Of a DNA stretch of 13,890 nucleotides, positions 7,301 through 13,848 are shown in pieces. The stretch comes from Limnohabitans sp. Rim8. GTDB taxonomy: Bacteria > Pseudomonadota > Gammaproteobacteria > Burkholderiales > Burkholderiaceae_C. Under the pieces are notes generated by a model, which saw only the letters and a program-made list of their open reading frames with translations, searched no databases and was not told the origin of the DNA. The translations under genes and the position numbers were made by a program. Every line of letters starts with the position of its first letter. Position 1 is the stretch's first letter. Location of the stretch: the NCBI GenBank assembly GCA_945877725.1, contig CAMDXR010000040.1, positions 1 to 13,890 of the forward strand, read 5' to 3'.

Positions 7301-7434
7301 AAAAATCCTTAAACAATCAAAATAAGATGATTTAAAATGATTGTTTTTGATTGTATATAGAAAACAATGGGTCTTTGAGGTATTCTTGCCCCTATCAGTG
7401 AAGACCCCTAGACGCAAAGCGCATATCCTGAACC
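7301..7434. promoter_or_regulatory. Divergent glpD/glpR control region with repeated TGATTGTTT half-sites
   Basis: This 134-bp AT-rich gap separates glpD and glpR. AAACAATCA (7311-7319) and TGATTGTTT (7338-7346) form a perfect nine-base inverted repeat. A second forward half-site, TGATTGTAT, follows exactly 10 bp later (7348-7356), and AAACAAT appears again at 7362-7368, so ATTGT-N9-ACAAT is also symmetric. Four half-sites on one DNA face suit binding by a DeoR-family repressor such as GlpR. A second inverted repeat, GGGTCTT (7369-7375) with AAGACCC (7401-7407), lies closer to glpR and could fold in its leader. I find no clean sigma-70 -35/-10 pair; TATATA at 7354-7359 could be a -10 toward glpR. 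Confidence 0.65.
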
Positions 7435-8217
7435 ATGTCCATCAACCCCAGACAACTTGCCATCTTGCAAGCCGTGCGAGAGCAAGGCAGCGTCAAAACC
7501 GAGGCCTTGGCCGAGCAGTTCGGTATGACCTTGCAAACCACACGTCGCGACATTCAACGCCTGACCGAGGCCGCCATGCTGGAGCGCTTTCACGGGGGCG
7601 TGCGGGTGGTGGACTCGTCAAGCCGAAACATGGCATACGCAGAACGGCAACGTGCACAGGCCCAAGACAAACAAAATATTGCCAAACAAGTGGCCTTGGC
7701 CATTCCCGACGGAGCCAGCCTGTTCATGAACATTGGCACCACGGTCGAAGCCGTGGCCAACGAACTTTTACAGCACAAGGGCCTGCGGGTCGTGACCAAC
7801 AACCTGCATGTGGCGCGTATTTTGGCCGCCAATCCCCAATGCGAAGTGGTGGTCGCCGGGGGCACGGTGCGACACGAAGACCTGGGCGTGGTGGGTGAAG
7901 CAGCGCTGGCTTTTATACGTCAATTCAGGGTGGACATCGGCTTGATCGGGATCAGTGGCCTGGACACCGATGGCACCCTGCGCGACTACGACATGCGCGA
8001 GGTGATGGTGGCAAGGGCCATTGTTGAGCAATCAAGCCAAGTCTGGTTGGTGGCCGATCACAGCAAATTCGGGCGCGCCGCGATGATTGAAATGGCCCCA
8101 CTCAAAGCCGTTCACACGCTGTTCACCGATCTCCCACCAGATGCCCGCTTTGAGCAAATGATGCGCGAGCAAGGGGTGCGCTGCATCGTGGCCCCAGCTA
8201 CAAAACAAGCGGCTTGA
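7435..8217 (+). CDS. glpR: DeoR-family transcriptional repressor, GlpR-like
   Basis: This is a 260-residue repressor closely resembling E. coli GlpR along its whole length. The N-terminal winged helix-turn-helix spans about 5-57, including VKTEALAEQFGMTLQTTRRDI and the HGG turn. The effector-binding DeoR domain has the phosphate-site IGTT at 100-103, VTNNL at 120-124, IGISG at 171-175 and DHSKFGR at 208-214, which aligns with the same motif in E. coli GlpR. By family knowledge the inducer would be glycerol-3-phosphate or a similar phosphate ester. It probably represses glpD and perhaps itself through half-sites in the shared upstream gap. ATG 7435 has no strong ribosome-binding site. The gene ends convergently with ygiQ over a hairpin. 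Confidence 0.93.
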   Translation: MSINPRQLAILQAVREQGSVKTEALAEQFGMTLQTTRRDIQRLTEAAMLERFHGGVRVVDSSSRNMAYAERQRAQAQDKQNIAKQVALAIPDGASLFMNIGTTVEAVANELLQHKGLRVVTNNLHVARILAANPQCEVVVAGGTVRHEDLGVVGEAALAFIRQFRVDIGLIGISGLDTDGTLRDYDMREVMVARAIVEQSSQVWLVADHSKFGRAAMIEMAPLKAVHTLFTDLPPDARFEQMMREQGVRCIVAPATKQAA

Positions 8218-8227
8218 AGCTCAAGCC
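8211..8227. terminator. Hairpin at the convergent glpR/ygiQ ends, possible bidirectional terminator
   Basis: GGCTTGA-AGC-TCAAGCC is a perfect seven-base-pair stem with a three-base loop. It begins in the last codons of glpR, includes its stop, and lies 10 nt past the ygiQ stop on the other strand. U-rich sequence on either side is weak (GCTTGTTTTG after it on the minus strand), so termination is plausible rather than certain. Confidence 0.5.
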
Positions 8228-8236
8228 AAAGTTCAA

Positions 8237-10834
8237 TCAGCTTTTGCGCCGCGGTGGCAAACCCGTGTGCTGGGTCAGTAACTGCCCCTTCTTGGGTTGA
8301 CCGGAACGCTTAGGCAAGGTGGACAATGACACCGACGCTTTTTCGCCCGCCCCCGTGCTGTTTTTGCGTCGCGCACTTTGGTAACCGTCTTCGTTCAGGG
8401 GTTGCCACAGGGGAATCAGGTGGTGCTTGCCGTTGCCAATCAAGTCTGATCGGCCCATGGCCTTGAGGGCCTCGCGCAGCAAGGGCCAATTGTTGGCATC
8501 GTGGTAGCGCAAAAAGGCTTTGTGCAAACGGCGGCGTTTGTCACCTTTGACCACGTCCACCTTTTCGCTGTCGCGGGTGATTTTGCGCAGCGGGTTACGG
8601 GTGGTGTGGTACATGGCCGTGGCGGTGGCCATGGGGCTGGGGTAGAAGGTCTGTACTTGGTCGGCCCGGAAACCGTTCTTTTTCAGCCAGACGGCCAAAT
8701 TCATCATGTCTTCGTCGCTGGTGCCCGGGTGAGCGGCAATGAAATACGGGATCAAAAACTGTTTTTTGCCCGCTTCTTCACTGTATTTGTCAAACATCGA
8801 CTTGAAACGGTCATAAGTGCCGATGCCCGGCTTCATCATCTTGGAGAGCGGGCCGCCCTCGGTGTGCTCGGGGGCAATCTTCAGGTAACCGCCCACATGG
8901 TGCTGCACCAGTTCTTTCACGTATTCGGGCGATTGCACGGCCAGGTCGTAGCGCAAACCGGAACCAATCAGGATTTTCTTGATGCCTTTCAGATTGCGGG
9001 CACGGCGGTACATGTTGATCAAAGGACCGTGATCGGTGGTCAGGTTCTGGCAAATACCGGGGAACACGCAACTCGGTTTGCGGCAGGCCGACTCGATCTC
9101 GGGGGTGCGGCAACCCAGTCGGTACATGTTGGCTGTGGGGCCACCCAGGTCTGAAATGACCCCTGTGAAACCCTTCACTTTGTCGCGGATTTCCTCGACC
9201 TCACGGATTACCGAGGCTTCGGAACGGCTTTGGATAATGCGGCCTTCGTGCTCGGTGATGGAGCAAAAAGTGCAGCCCCCGAAACACCCGCGCATGATGT
9301 TGATGCTGAAACGAATCATCTCCCAGGCGGGAATCTTGGTCACGCCATCGTGGCCACCCTTTTCATCCGCATATTGGGGATGCGGGCTGCGGGCATAAGG
9401 CAAGTCGAACACCAGATCCATCTCGGCGGTGGTCAAGGGAATCGGTGGCGGCGTGATCCAGACATCGCGGGCGGTATGGCCCTCGCCGTGCGCCTGCACC
9501 AAGCAACGGGCATTGCCGGGGTTGGTTTCGAGGTGCAACACGCGGTTGGCATGGGCATACAGCACGGCATCCGACTTGACTTGCTCGTAACTGGGCAAGC
9601 GGATCACGCTTTTGTCGCGTGGTGCCACCTTGTGCGTACCCTTGCCGCGCAACTGGTCCGCAATCGCAGAAATACCTTCGCGAGCAGGGGTTCGCTCCCA
9701 CGAAGAAGCCGCCTGCACACCTGCGGCCCCTCGATCAACTTCACCCTTAGACACGTCCTCTGCAGAACCTCCCCCTGTAGAAGCTTCCCCTGTAGGAGCT
9801 TGCCCCTGCAAGCGAATGCCCGCAGACGCTGGTGATTGCACCCCCGAAGGCTCCTCCCCCGAAGGCGCCTCCCCCGAAGGCGCCTCCCCCGTGGGAGCTT
9901 GCCCCTGCAAGCGAATGCTGGCGGTGGCACCTTGGCTGGCGTTGGGCACAAAACGCAAAGGCTGAACCTTCTGGTTTTCGCCATCGGCCACGGCTTTGGC
10001 CTCTTCTTCACGGGCGCAGGTCGCGCCCTGCTCCCGGGCCTGGTCCGAAATTATCAAATAAGGGTTGATGTGCGCCTCGACATGACCGGGCGTGTCCACG
10101 CTGGTGGAGTCAATTTCAAACCAACCCTCGGGGGTGGATCGGCGCACAAATGCCGTGCCCCGCACATCGGTGATCTGCTGAACCGGTTCGCGAGCGGCCA
10201 AACGGTGGGCAATTTCAACAATGGCGCGCTCGGCATTGCCATAAAGCAAGAGGTCACACTTGCTGTCCACCACCACCGAACGGCGCACTTTGTCGGACCA
10301 ATAGTCGTAATGTGCAATGCGGCGCAAACTCCCCTCAATACCGCCCAAGACAATGGGCGTATCCGGGAACGCCTCGCGGCAACGCTGGCTGTAAACAATG
10401 GCAGCGCGGTCAGGGCGCTTGCCCCCAACATCGCCCGGCGTGTAGGCGTCATCTGAGCGGATTTTGCGGTCAGCCGTGTAACGGTTGATCATGGAATCCA
10501 TGTTGCCTGCGGTCACGCCCCAAAACAAATTAGGTTTGCCCAGCGCCTTGAAGGCCTCGGCGCTGGTCCAGTCGGGCTGGGCGATGATGCCCACCCGAAA
10601 CCCCTGGTTTTCCAGCATCCGACCGATCACTGCCATGCCAAAGCTCGGGTGGTCGACATAGGCATCGCCCGTGACCAGCACGATGTCGCAACTGTCCCAA
10701 CCCAATTGCGTCATTTCGCTGCGGCTCATTGGTAAAAACGGGGCCGTGCCAAAGCGTTGCGCCCAGTACTTGCGGTAACTGGTCAGCGGCTTGGCATCGC
10801 GGGGAAAAAAGGAGACGTCGACAAAGGCGTTCAT
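8237..10834 (-). CDS. YgiQ-family radical SAM protein with a repeat-derived internal insert
   Basis: This is a radical SAM enzyme of unknown substrate, about 865 residues against about 740 in E. coli YgiQ. The N-terminal domain (FLPMSRSEMTQLGWDSCD, VTGDAYVDHPSFG, AGNMDSMINRYTADR) and the C-terminal half match YgiQ closely. The iron-sulfur cluster motif CFGGCTFC gives Cys517, Cys521 and Cys524. Extra length lies mainly at about 296-403: a Gly/Pro/Ser/Glu-rich stretch containing IRLQGQAPTGEA twice and PSGEA-type units, encoded by REP-like DNA. Conserved sequence resumes at VIRLPSYEQVKSDAVLYAHA, so the frame is intact. I prefer ATG 10832-10834, where similarity begins and which leaves 89 bp for divergent promoters. 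An in-frame TTG at 10898-10900 would add 22 residues but lies inside a palindrome. Neither has a good ribosome-binding site. Confidence 0.93.
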   Translation of the reverse strand: MNAFVDVSFFPRDAKPLTSYRKYWAQRFGTAPFLPMSRSEMTQLGWDSCDIVLVTGDAYVDHPSFGMAVIGRMLENQGFRVGIIAQPDWTSAEAFKALGKPNLFWGVTAGNMDSMINRYTADRKIRSDDAYTPGDVGGKRPDRAAIVYSQRCREAFPDTPIVLGGIEGSLRRIAHYDYWSDKVRRSVVVDSKCDLLLYGNAERAIVEIAHRLAAREPVQQITDVRGTAFVRRSTPEGWFEIDSTSVDTPGHVEAHINPYLIISDQAREQGATCAREEEAKAVADGENQKVQPLRFVPNASQGATASIRLQGQAPTGEAPSGEAPSGEEPSGVQSPASAGIRLQGQAPTGEASTGGGSAEDVSKGEVDRGAAGVQAASSWERTPAREGISAIADQLRGKGTHKVAPRDKSVIRLPSYEQVKSDAVLYAHANRVLHLETNPGNARCLVQAHGEGHTARDVWITPPPIPLTTAEMDLVFDLPYARSPHPQYADEKGGHDGVTKIPAWEMIRFSINIMRGCFGGCTFCSITEHEGRIIQSRSEASVIREVEEIRDKVKGFTGVISDLGGPTANMYRLGCRTPEIESACRKPSCVFPGICQNLTTDHGPLINMYRRARNLKGIKKILIGSGLRYDLAVQSPEYVKELVQHHVGGYLKIAPEHTEGGPLSKMMKPGIGTYDRFKSMFDKYSEEAGKKQFLIPYFIAAHPGTSDEDMMNLAVWLKKNGFRADQVQTFYPSPMATATAMYHTTRNPLRKITRDSEKVDVVKGDKRRRLHKAFLRYHDANNWPLLREALKAMGRSDLIGNGKHHLIPLWQPLNEDGYQSARRKNSTGAGEKASVSLSTLPKRSGQPKKGQLLTQHTGLPPRRKS
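9677..9704 (-). repeat. REP-like palindrome, inverted copy, within ygiQ
   Basis: Read on the minus strand, this is GTGGGAGC-GAA-CCCCTGC-TCG-CGAA, sharing the GGGAGC, CCCCTGC and CGAA blocks with the two plus-strand copies at 9795 and 9894. The variable triplets differ but still pair (GCGA with TCGC), so the hairpin is kept. In the protein it encodes SWERTPARE. Confidence 0.6.
9761..9805 (+). repeat. 15-bp degenerate tandem units leading into REP-like copy A
   Basis: Three adjacent 15-mers, TGCAGAACCTCCCCC, TGTAGAAGCTTCCCC and TGTAGGAGCTTGCCC, become progressively more like the left half of the REP-like element, and the third is that half. The 15-bp length preserves the ygiQ frame. Confidence 0.65.
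9795..9818 (+). repeat. REP-like palindrome, copy A, within ygiQ
   Basis: This 24-bp element contains the hairpin GCTTGC-CCCT-GCAAGC followed by GAATG. It is identical to copy B, which starts 99 bp (33 codons) later in the same orientation, so both encode IRLQGQAPTGEA on the minus strand. The layout, GGAGC then a short palindrome then CGAA, resembles the Pseudomonas REP families. Confidence 0.7.
9845..9904 (+). repeat. Four 15-bp tandem units leading into REP-like copy B
   Basis: CGAAGGCTCCTCCCC is followed by two identical CGAAGGCGCCTCCCC units and then CGTGGGAGCTTGCCC, the left half of copy B. The two identical units point to recent slippage or duplication. They encode the PSGEA/PSGEE repeats of the YgiQ insert. 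Confidence 0.75.
9894..9917 (+). repeat. REP-like palindrome, copy B, within ygiQ
   Basis: This is a perfect 24-bp match to copy A (9795-9818), with the same GCTTGC-CCCT-GCAAGC hairpin, at the end of the second tandem array. It encodes the first IRLQGQAPTGEA in the protein. Confidence 0.7.
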
Positions 10835-10887
10835 GGGCAGGGCATCGGGATAACCCGCTAGTGTAGGGGCTAGGGGGTGGGCTTGCA

Positions 10888-10902
10888 CATTGTCGGACAA
10901 TG
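10888..10902. promoter_or_regulatory. Perfect palindrome in the ygiQ/yigZ divergent gap
   Basis: CATTGTC-G-GACAATG is a perfect seven-base inverted repeat around one central G. It lies 22 nt before the yigZ start and about 54 nt before the preferred ygiQ start. Its symmetry and position suit an operator for a dimeric regulator shared by both genes. TTGCAC at 10884-10889 could be a -35 toward yigZ, but no good -10 follows. Confidence 0.45.
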
Positions 10903-10923
10903 CCCCTTTAACGTTCCCAATAC

Positions 10924-11529
10924 ATGCCCTTTTCCCTCGCCCAGCCCGCCCAGTTTGAACTGGTCATTAAAAAAAGCCGCTTTTTGGCTTGCGTCGAACC
11001 CGTAGCGGGTCGCGAGGAGGCTTTGGCCCGTGTGGCCCAGCTCAAGGCGCAGCATCCGGATGCCGCCCATGTTTGTTGGGCGCTGTTGGCCGGAGGCCAA
11101 TCGGCGGCGAACGACGATGGCGAACCCGGTGGCACGGCGGGCCGGCCCATGTTAGAGGTGTTGCGGCACCAGGATCTGGAGGGGGTGATGGCGTCTGTGG
11201 TGCGCTATTTCGGGGGTGTGAAGTTGGGCGCTGGGGGGCTGGTGCGGGCCTACACCGATGCCGTGGCCCAGGCTTTATTGACGTCAGAAAAGATCGCTTT
11301 AATCAAGCAAAGGCACTTGGCCTGCAGCGTGCCTTATGCCCTAGAGGGGCTGGTCCGGCGCGAGCTGGAGTTGGCCCAAGCCCTGCTGCAAAAGGTGGCG
11401 CATGGCAGTTTGGTGACTTTGCACTTTGCTTTGCCCGAAACGCAGGCCGCTGCCCTGCAAGCTCGCCTGAACGAGAGCGGTCGGGGTCAGTTGGCATGGC
11501 TGGAGTTGGCCGATCACCCGCTGGGATAA
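10924..11529 (+). CDS. yigZ: IMPACT/YigZ (UPF0029) family protein
   Basis: This is a 201-residue protein of the conserved IMPACT/YigZ family. The signature DDGEPGGTAGRPMLEVL is at about 64-80, and SVVRYFGGVKLGAGGLVRAY follows at 91-110. The N-terminal KKSRFLACVEPV is also typical, and length is normal for the bacterial members. The biochemical role in bacteria is unsettled; eukaryotic IMPACT acts on the GCN2 translation-control kinase, which bacteria lack. The ATG has no obvious ribosome-binding site. It is divergent from ygiQ, and the first chromate-transporter gene starts only 8 nt after its stop, so cotranscription is likely even though no functional link is known. Confidence 0.93.
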   Translation: MPFSLAQPAQFELVIKKSRFLACVEPVAGREEALARVAQLKAQHPDAAHVCWALLAGGQSAANDDGEPGGTAGRPMLEVLRHQDLEGVMASVVRYFGGVKLGAGGLVRAYTDAVAQALLTSEKIALIKQRHLACSVPYALEGLVRRELELAQALLQKVAHGSLVTLHFALPETQAAALQARLNESGRGQLAWLELADHPLG

Positions 11530-11537
11530 TCCTGCCC

Positions 11538-12134
11538 ATGCAAGAAACCGTGCCCTTGAACCATCCGCGCTCCAAAACCGATTTGTTTGTCTCTTTCACC
11601 CTGCTGGCCTTGCAGGGGTTTGGCGGGGTGCTGGCCGTGGTGCAGCGCGAGTTGGTGGACAAAAAGCGCTGGATGACGCGCGAACAGTTTGTTGAAGACT
11701 GGGCAGTGGCCCAAATCATGCCGGGCCCCAACGTGGTCAATTTGTCCTTGATGATTGGGGGCCGCTACTTTGGCTGGCGCGGCGCTTTGGCGGCGTTGGC
11801 GGGCATGTTGGTCGCGCCTTTGGGGGTGGTCTTGCTGCTGGCCGTGGCCTTTGGCAGCGTGTCCGATGCGGCTTGGGCACAAGGTGCTTTGCGGGGCATG
11901 GGGGCCGTTTCTGCCGGTTTGATTGCGGCCGTGGGCCTTAAGTTGATGGGTGCCTTGAAGCGCAACCCTATGGGCATGCCCATGTGCATTGCCCTGGCTT
12001 GTGCCAGTTTTGCAGGGGTCGGCTTAATGCGCTGGCCGCTGGCTTATGTGTTGCTGGGCACAGGCTTGGTGGCCTGCGCCTGGGCCTATGGGCAACTGGC
12101 CAAACAAGTCAGCCGCACGGGTGAAGCGCCATGA
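11538..12134 (+). CDS. chrA: Short-chain chromate transporter (CHR family), first subunit
   Basis: This is a 198-residue inner-membrane protein equivalent to the N-terminal half of a full-length ChrA. It has LQGFGGVLAVVQREL near the start, KRWMTREQFVEDWAVAQIMPGPNVVN at about 43-68 with the CHR-family PGP motif, then several hydrophobic segments. Short-chain CHR proteins normally come in adjacent pairs that work together, and the second gene overlaps this one by ATGA at 12131-12134. By family knowledge the role is chromate efflux, with sulfate as a competing ion, but many chromosomal members have not been tested. The frame is open upstream through yigZ, so I set the start at ATG 11538, where similarity begins. 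Confidence 0.9.
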   Translation: MQETVPLNHPRSKTDLFVSFTLLALQGFGGVLAVVQRELVDKKRWMTREQFVEDWAVAQIMPGPNVVNLSLMIGGRYFGWRGALAALAGMLVAPLGVVLLLAVAFGSVSDAAWAQGALRGMGAVSAGLIAAVGLKLMGALKRNPMGMPMCIALACASFAGVGLMRWPLAYVLLGTGLVACAWAYGQLAKQVSRTGEAP

Positions 12135-12733
12135 ACCCTGTGCTTCAACTCTCAGCGCAAGACTGGCTGAGTCTTTTTAACCACTTCGCGTCGCTTTCTT
12201 TGTTGGCTGTGGGAGGTGCCATCACCGCCGCCCCAGAGATGCACCGCTATTTAGTAGACGAGACCCATTGGTTGAGCGATGCACAGTTCACCTCCTCGAT
12301 TGCGCTGGCGCAAGCCGCGCCCGGCCCGAATATTTTGTTTGTCGCCCTGATGGGTTGGAACGTGGGCCTGAACGCTGGGGCCAGCCTGGGGGGCGCGGGG
12401 GTCAGTGTGGGTTTGGCTTGTTTAGGGGTCTTGGTGAGCATGGTCGGCATCATGTTGCCGTCATCGGTATTGACCTACCTGGCCACGAGTTGGGCACACC
12501 AGCACCGAGAAAAAATCGGGATTCGGGCTTTTAAAGCAGGCATGTCCCCCATCGTGATCGCGCTGCTGCTGTCCACCGCTTGGCTGCTGACCCTGAGCCA
12601 CAACCAACCAAGCCGCGATTGGCCTGTGTATGCCTTAACCGCTCTGACCACCCTGCTGGTCTGGCGCACCCAGGTTCACATGCTGTGGCTGATTGGCCTG
12701 GGGGCCTTGCTGGGCGGGCTGGGTTGGGTTTAA
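12131..12733 (+). CDS. chrA: Short-chain chromate transporter (CHR family), second subunit
   Basis: This is a 200-residue membrane protein equivalent to the other half of a full-length ChrA. SLLAVGGAITAAPEMHRYLV is at about 23-42, and the second PGP motif, ALAQAAPGPNILF, is at 58-70. At least four hydrophobic segments follow. Start and stop overlap the first subunit as ATGA, so translation is probably coupled and keeps the two subunits balanced. The two proteins share the FGG/GG-then-PGPN layout, as expected for halves that arose by duplication. No chrB-type regulator or other metal-resistance gene is visible nearby. Confidence 0.9.
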   Translation: MNPVLQLSAQDWLSLFNHFASLSLLAVGGAITAAPEMHRYLVDETHWLSDAQFTSSIALAQAAPGPNILFVALMGWNVGLNAGASLGGAGVSVGLACLGVLVSMVGIMLPSSVLTYLATSWAHQHREKIGIRAFKAGMSPIVIALLLSTAWLLTLSHNQPSRDWPVYALTALTTLLVWRTQVHMLWLIGLGALLGGLGWV

Positions 12734-12748
12734 TCCGCGTGTTTTTTT
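12714..12748 (+). terminator. Possible weak terminator after the chromate-transporter pair
   Basis: GCGGG at 12714-12718 can pair with TCCGC at 12734-12738 (one G-U pair) across a 15-nt loop. GTG and a run of seven Ts at 12742-12748 follow. The stem is short and starts inside the coding end, so this is tentative. Confidence 0.3.
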
Positions 12749-12755
12749 CGTAGAT

Positions 12756-13103
12756 TCAGCGTGGATTTTCGAAAAATACGGTGTTAGAAAAATCACTGAC
12801 TTCGAAATAAACTTTTTTCTCGCCCGGGTCCGCGATCATGTTCAGGTTTTCGTCCAGCACGCCATAACCAAAGCGGTAGGCGCGCGGCTTGCCGTCATCT
12901 GTACCCAAAGCCGTACTGACCTTGTCCACCTTCAGAAAACGACGCACCACTTTGTCGCCGGCATAGACCTCCATGACGCCGTTCGTTCCGGTCCAATTCT
13001 GGATATCCCGGCTGATCTTGTTTTGTTGCTCTTGGGTGCACGCCCCCAACAGACCCAGTGAAATCGTTGCGGCTAACAAAATAATGTTTTTGTAGGGTTT
13101 CAT
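12756..13103 (-). CDS. Small predicted lipoprotein of unknown function
   Basis: This is a 115-residue protein with a lipoprotein signal: MKPYKN, a hydrophobic core, then the lipobox LLGAC with the lipidated cysteine at residue 22. The mature part is soluble and mixed in character (GTNGVMEVYAGDKVVRRFLKVDKVSTALGTDDGKPRAYRFGYGVLDENLN) and probably a small beta-rich domain. I do not recognise a characterised family. ATG 13101-13103 is chosen because AAAGGA lies seven nucleotides upstream and the signal sequence begins there. Start and rlmB stop overlap as ATGA, so translation may be coupled. Residue +2 after the cysteine is Thr-Gln rather than Asp, so outer-membrane sorting is likely. Confidence 0.85.
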   Translation of the reverse strand: MKPYKNIILLAATISLGLLGACTQEQQNKISRDIQNWTGTNGVMEVYAGDKVVRRFLKVDKVSTALGTDDGKPRAYRFGYGVLDENLNMIADPGEKKVYFEVSDFSNTVFFENPR

Positions 13104-13840
13104 GACAGGGTCCTTTGACGCAAAGCTTCGTACAGGCAAACGCCGCTGGCCACCGAGACGTTCAGGCTCTCTACCGCACCCCGCATCGGAATGCTGACCA
13201 GTTCATCGCAGTTTTTGCGAGTGAGTTGCCGCATACCGGCCCCCTCGGCCCCCAAAACCAAGGCCGTGGGCACTTTCAAATCGGCTTGGTAAACGTTGCG
13301 GGGCGCATCGTCGCTGGTGCCGACGACCCAAATACTGCGTTCTTTCAGTTCGCCCAAGGTGCGCGCCAAATTGGTGACCATGAAATACGGCATGGTTTCA
13401 GCGGCACCGCTGGCCACCTTGGCCACGGTGGCGTTGATGCCCGCCGCGTGGTCTTTGGGGGCAATCACGGCGTGGGCCCCTGCCCCATCGGCCACCCGCA
13501 GGCAAGCGCCTAGGTTGTGCGGATCGGTCACCCCGTCAAGCACCAACAACAGCGGTGGCCCTTCCACGCTGTCGAGCAAATCGTCCAGCGAGTGAATTTG
13601 GGGAATCGGGGCCACCATGGCCACCACACCCTGATGACCATGACCCCCAGCCAGTTTGGCCAAGCGCAAACCATCGGATTCAATCAGGCGCATGCCCGAA
13701 TCACGGGCTTTGTCGATGAACTGCCGCATGCGGGCATCGCGGCGCGTGACCTCGTAGTGGATTTCAACAACGGATTGGGGGGCGATCTTGAGGCGAACGC
13801 CCACGGCATGAAAGCCGAACAACACTTTATGGGATGACAT
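13100..13840 (-). CDS. rlmB: 23S rRNA (guanosine-2251-2'-O)-methyltransferase RlmB
   Basis: This is a 246-residue SPOUT-fold (TrmH-type) methyltransferase that uses SAM to methylate the ribose of G2251 in the P-loop of 23S rRNA. An N-terminal RNA-binding domain spans about 1-75 (VLFGFHAVGVRL, GGHGHQGVVA). The catalytic domain shows all three motifs: LDGVTDPHNLGACLRVADGAGAHAVI at about 101-126 with Asn109 and Arg115, GAEGAGM at 197-203, and AVESLNVSVASGVCLYEALRQR at about 222-243. The deep knot at the C-terminus is therefore complete and length is normal. A SPOUT relative such as TrmH is less likely because the HGHQG element and overall size fit RlmB. The lipoprotein gene overlaps its stop. 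Confidence 0.95.
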   Translation of the reverse strand: MSSHKVLFGFHAVGVRLKIAPQSVVEIHYEVTRRDARMRQFIDKARDSGMRLIESDGLRLAKLAGGHGHQGVVAMVAPIPQIHSLDDLLDSVEGPPLLLVLDGVTDPHNLGACLRVADGAGAHAVIAPKDHAAGINATVAKVASGAAETMPYFMVTNLARTLGELKERSIWVVGTSDDAPRNVYQADLKVPTALVLGAEGAGMRQLTRKNCDELVSIPMRGAVESLNVSVASGVCLYEALRQRTLS

Positions 13841-13848
13841 GGGCTGGA

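Noticed and set aside
7301..7417. N-terminal extension of glpD to 7417
   Set aside because: It would cover the operator half-sites, lacks GlpD-like sequence, and TTG 7300 has a good AAGGA site.
9761..9917. CRISPR-like array
   Set aside because: Units are 15 bp and directly adjacent, without unique spacers; they code in frame for a protein linker.
10989..11537. Upstream extension of the first chromate-transporter frame through yigZ
   Set aside because: It is an open shadow frame inside yigZ; CHR-type sequence begins only after ATG 11538.
11538..12733. A single chrA gene split by a frameshift
   Set aside because: Short-chain CHR proteins are a known paired form; the ATGA overlap and complete N-terminus of the second subunit indicate two genuine genes.
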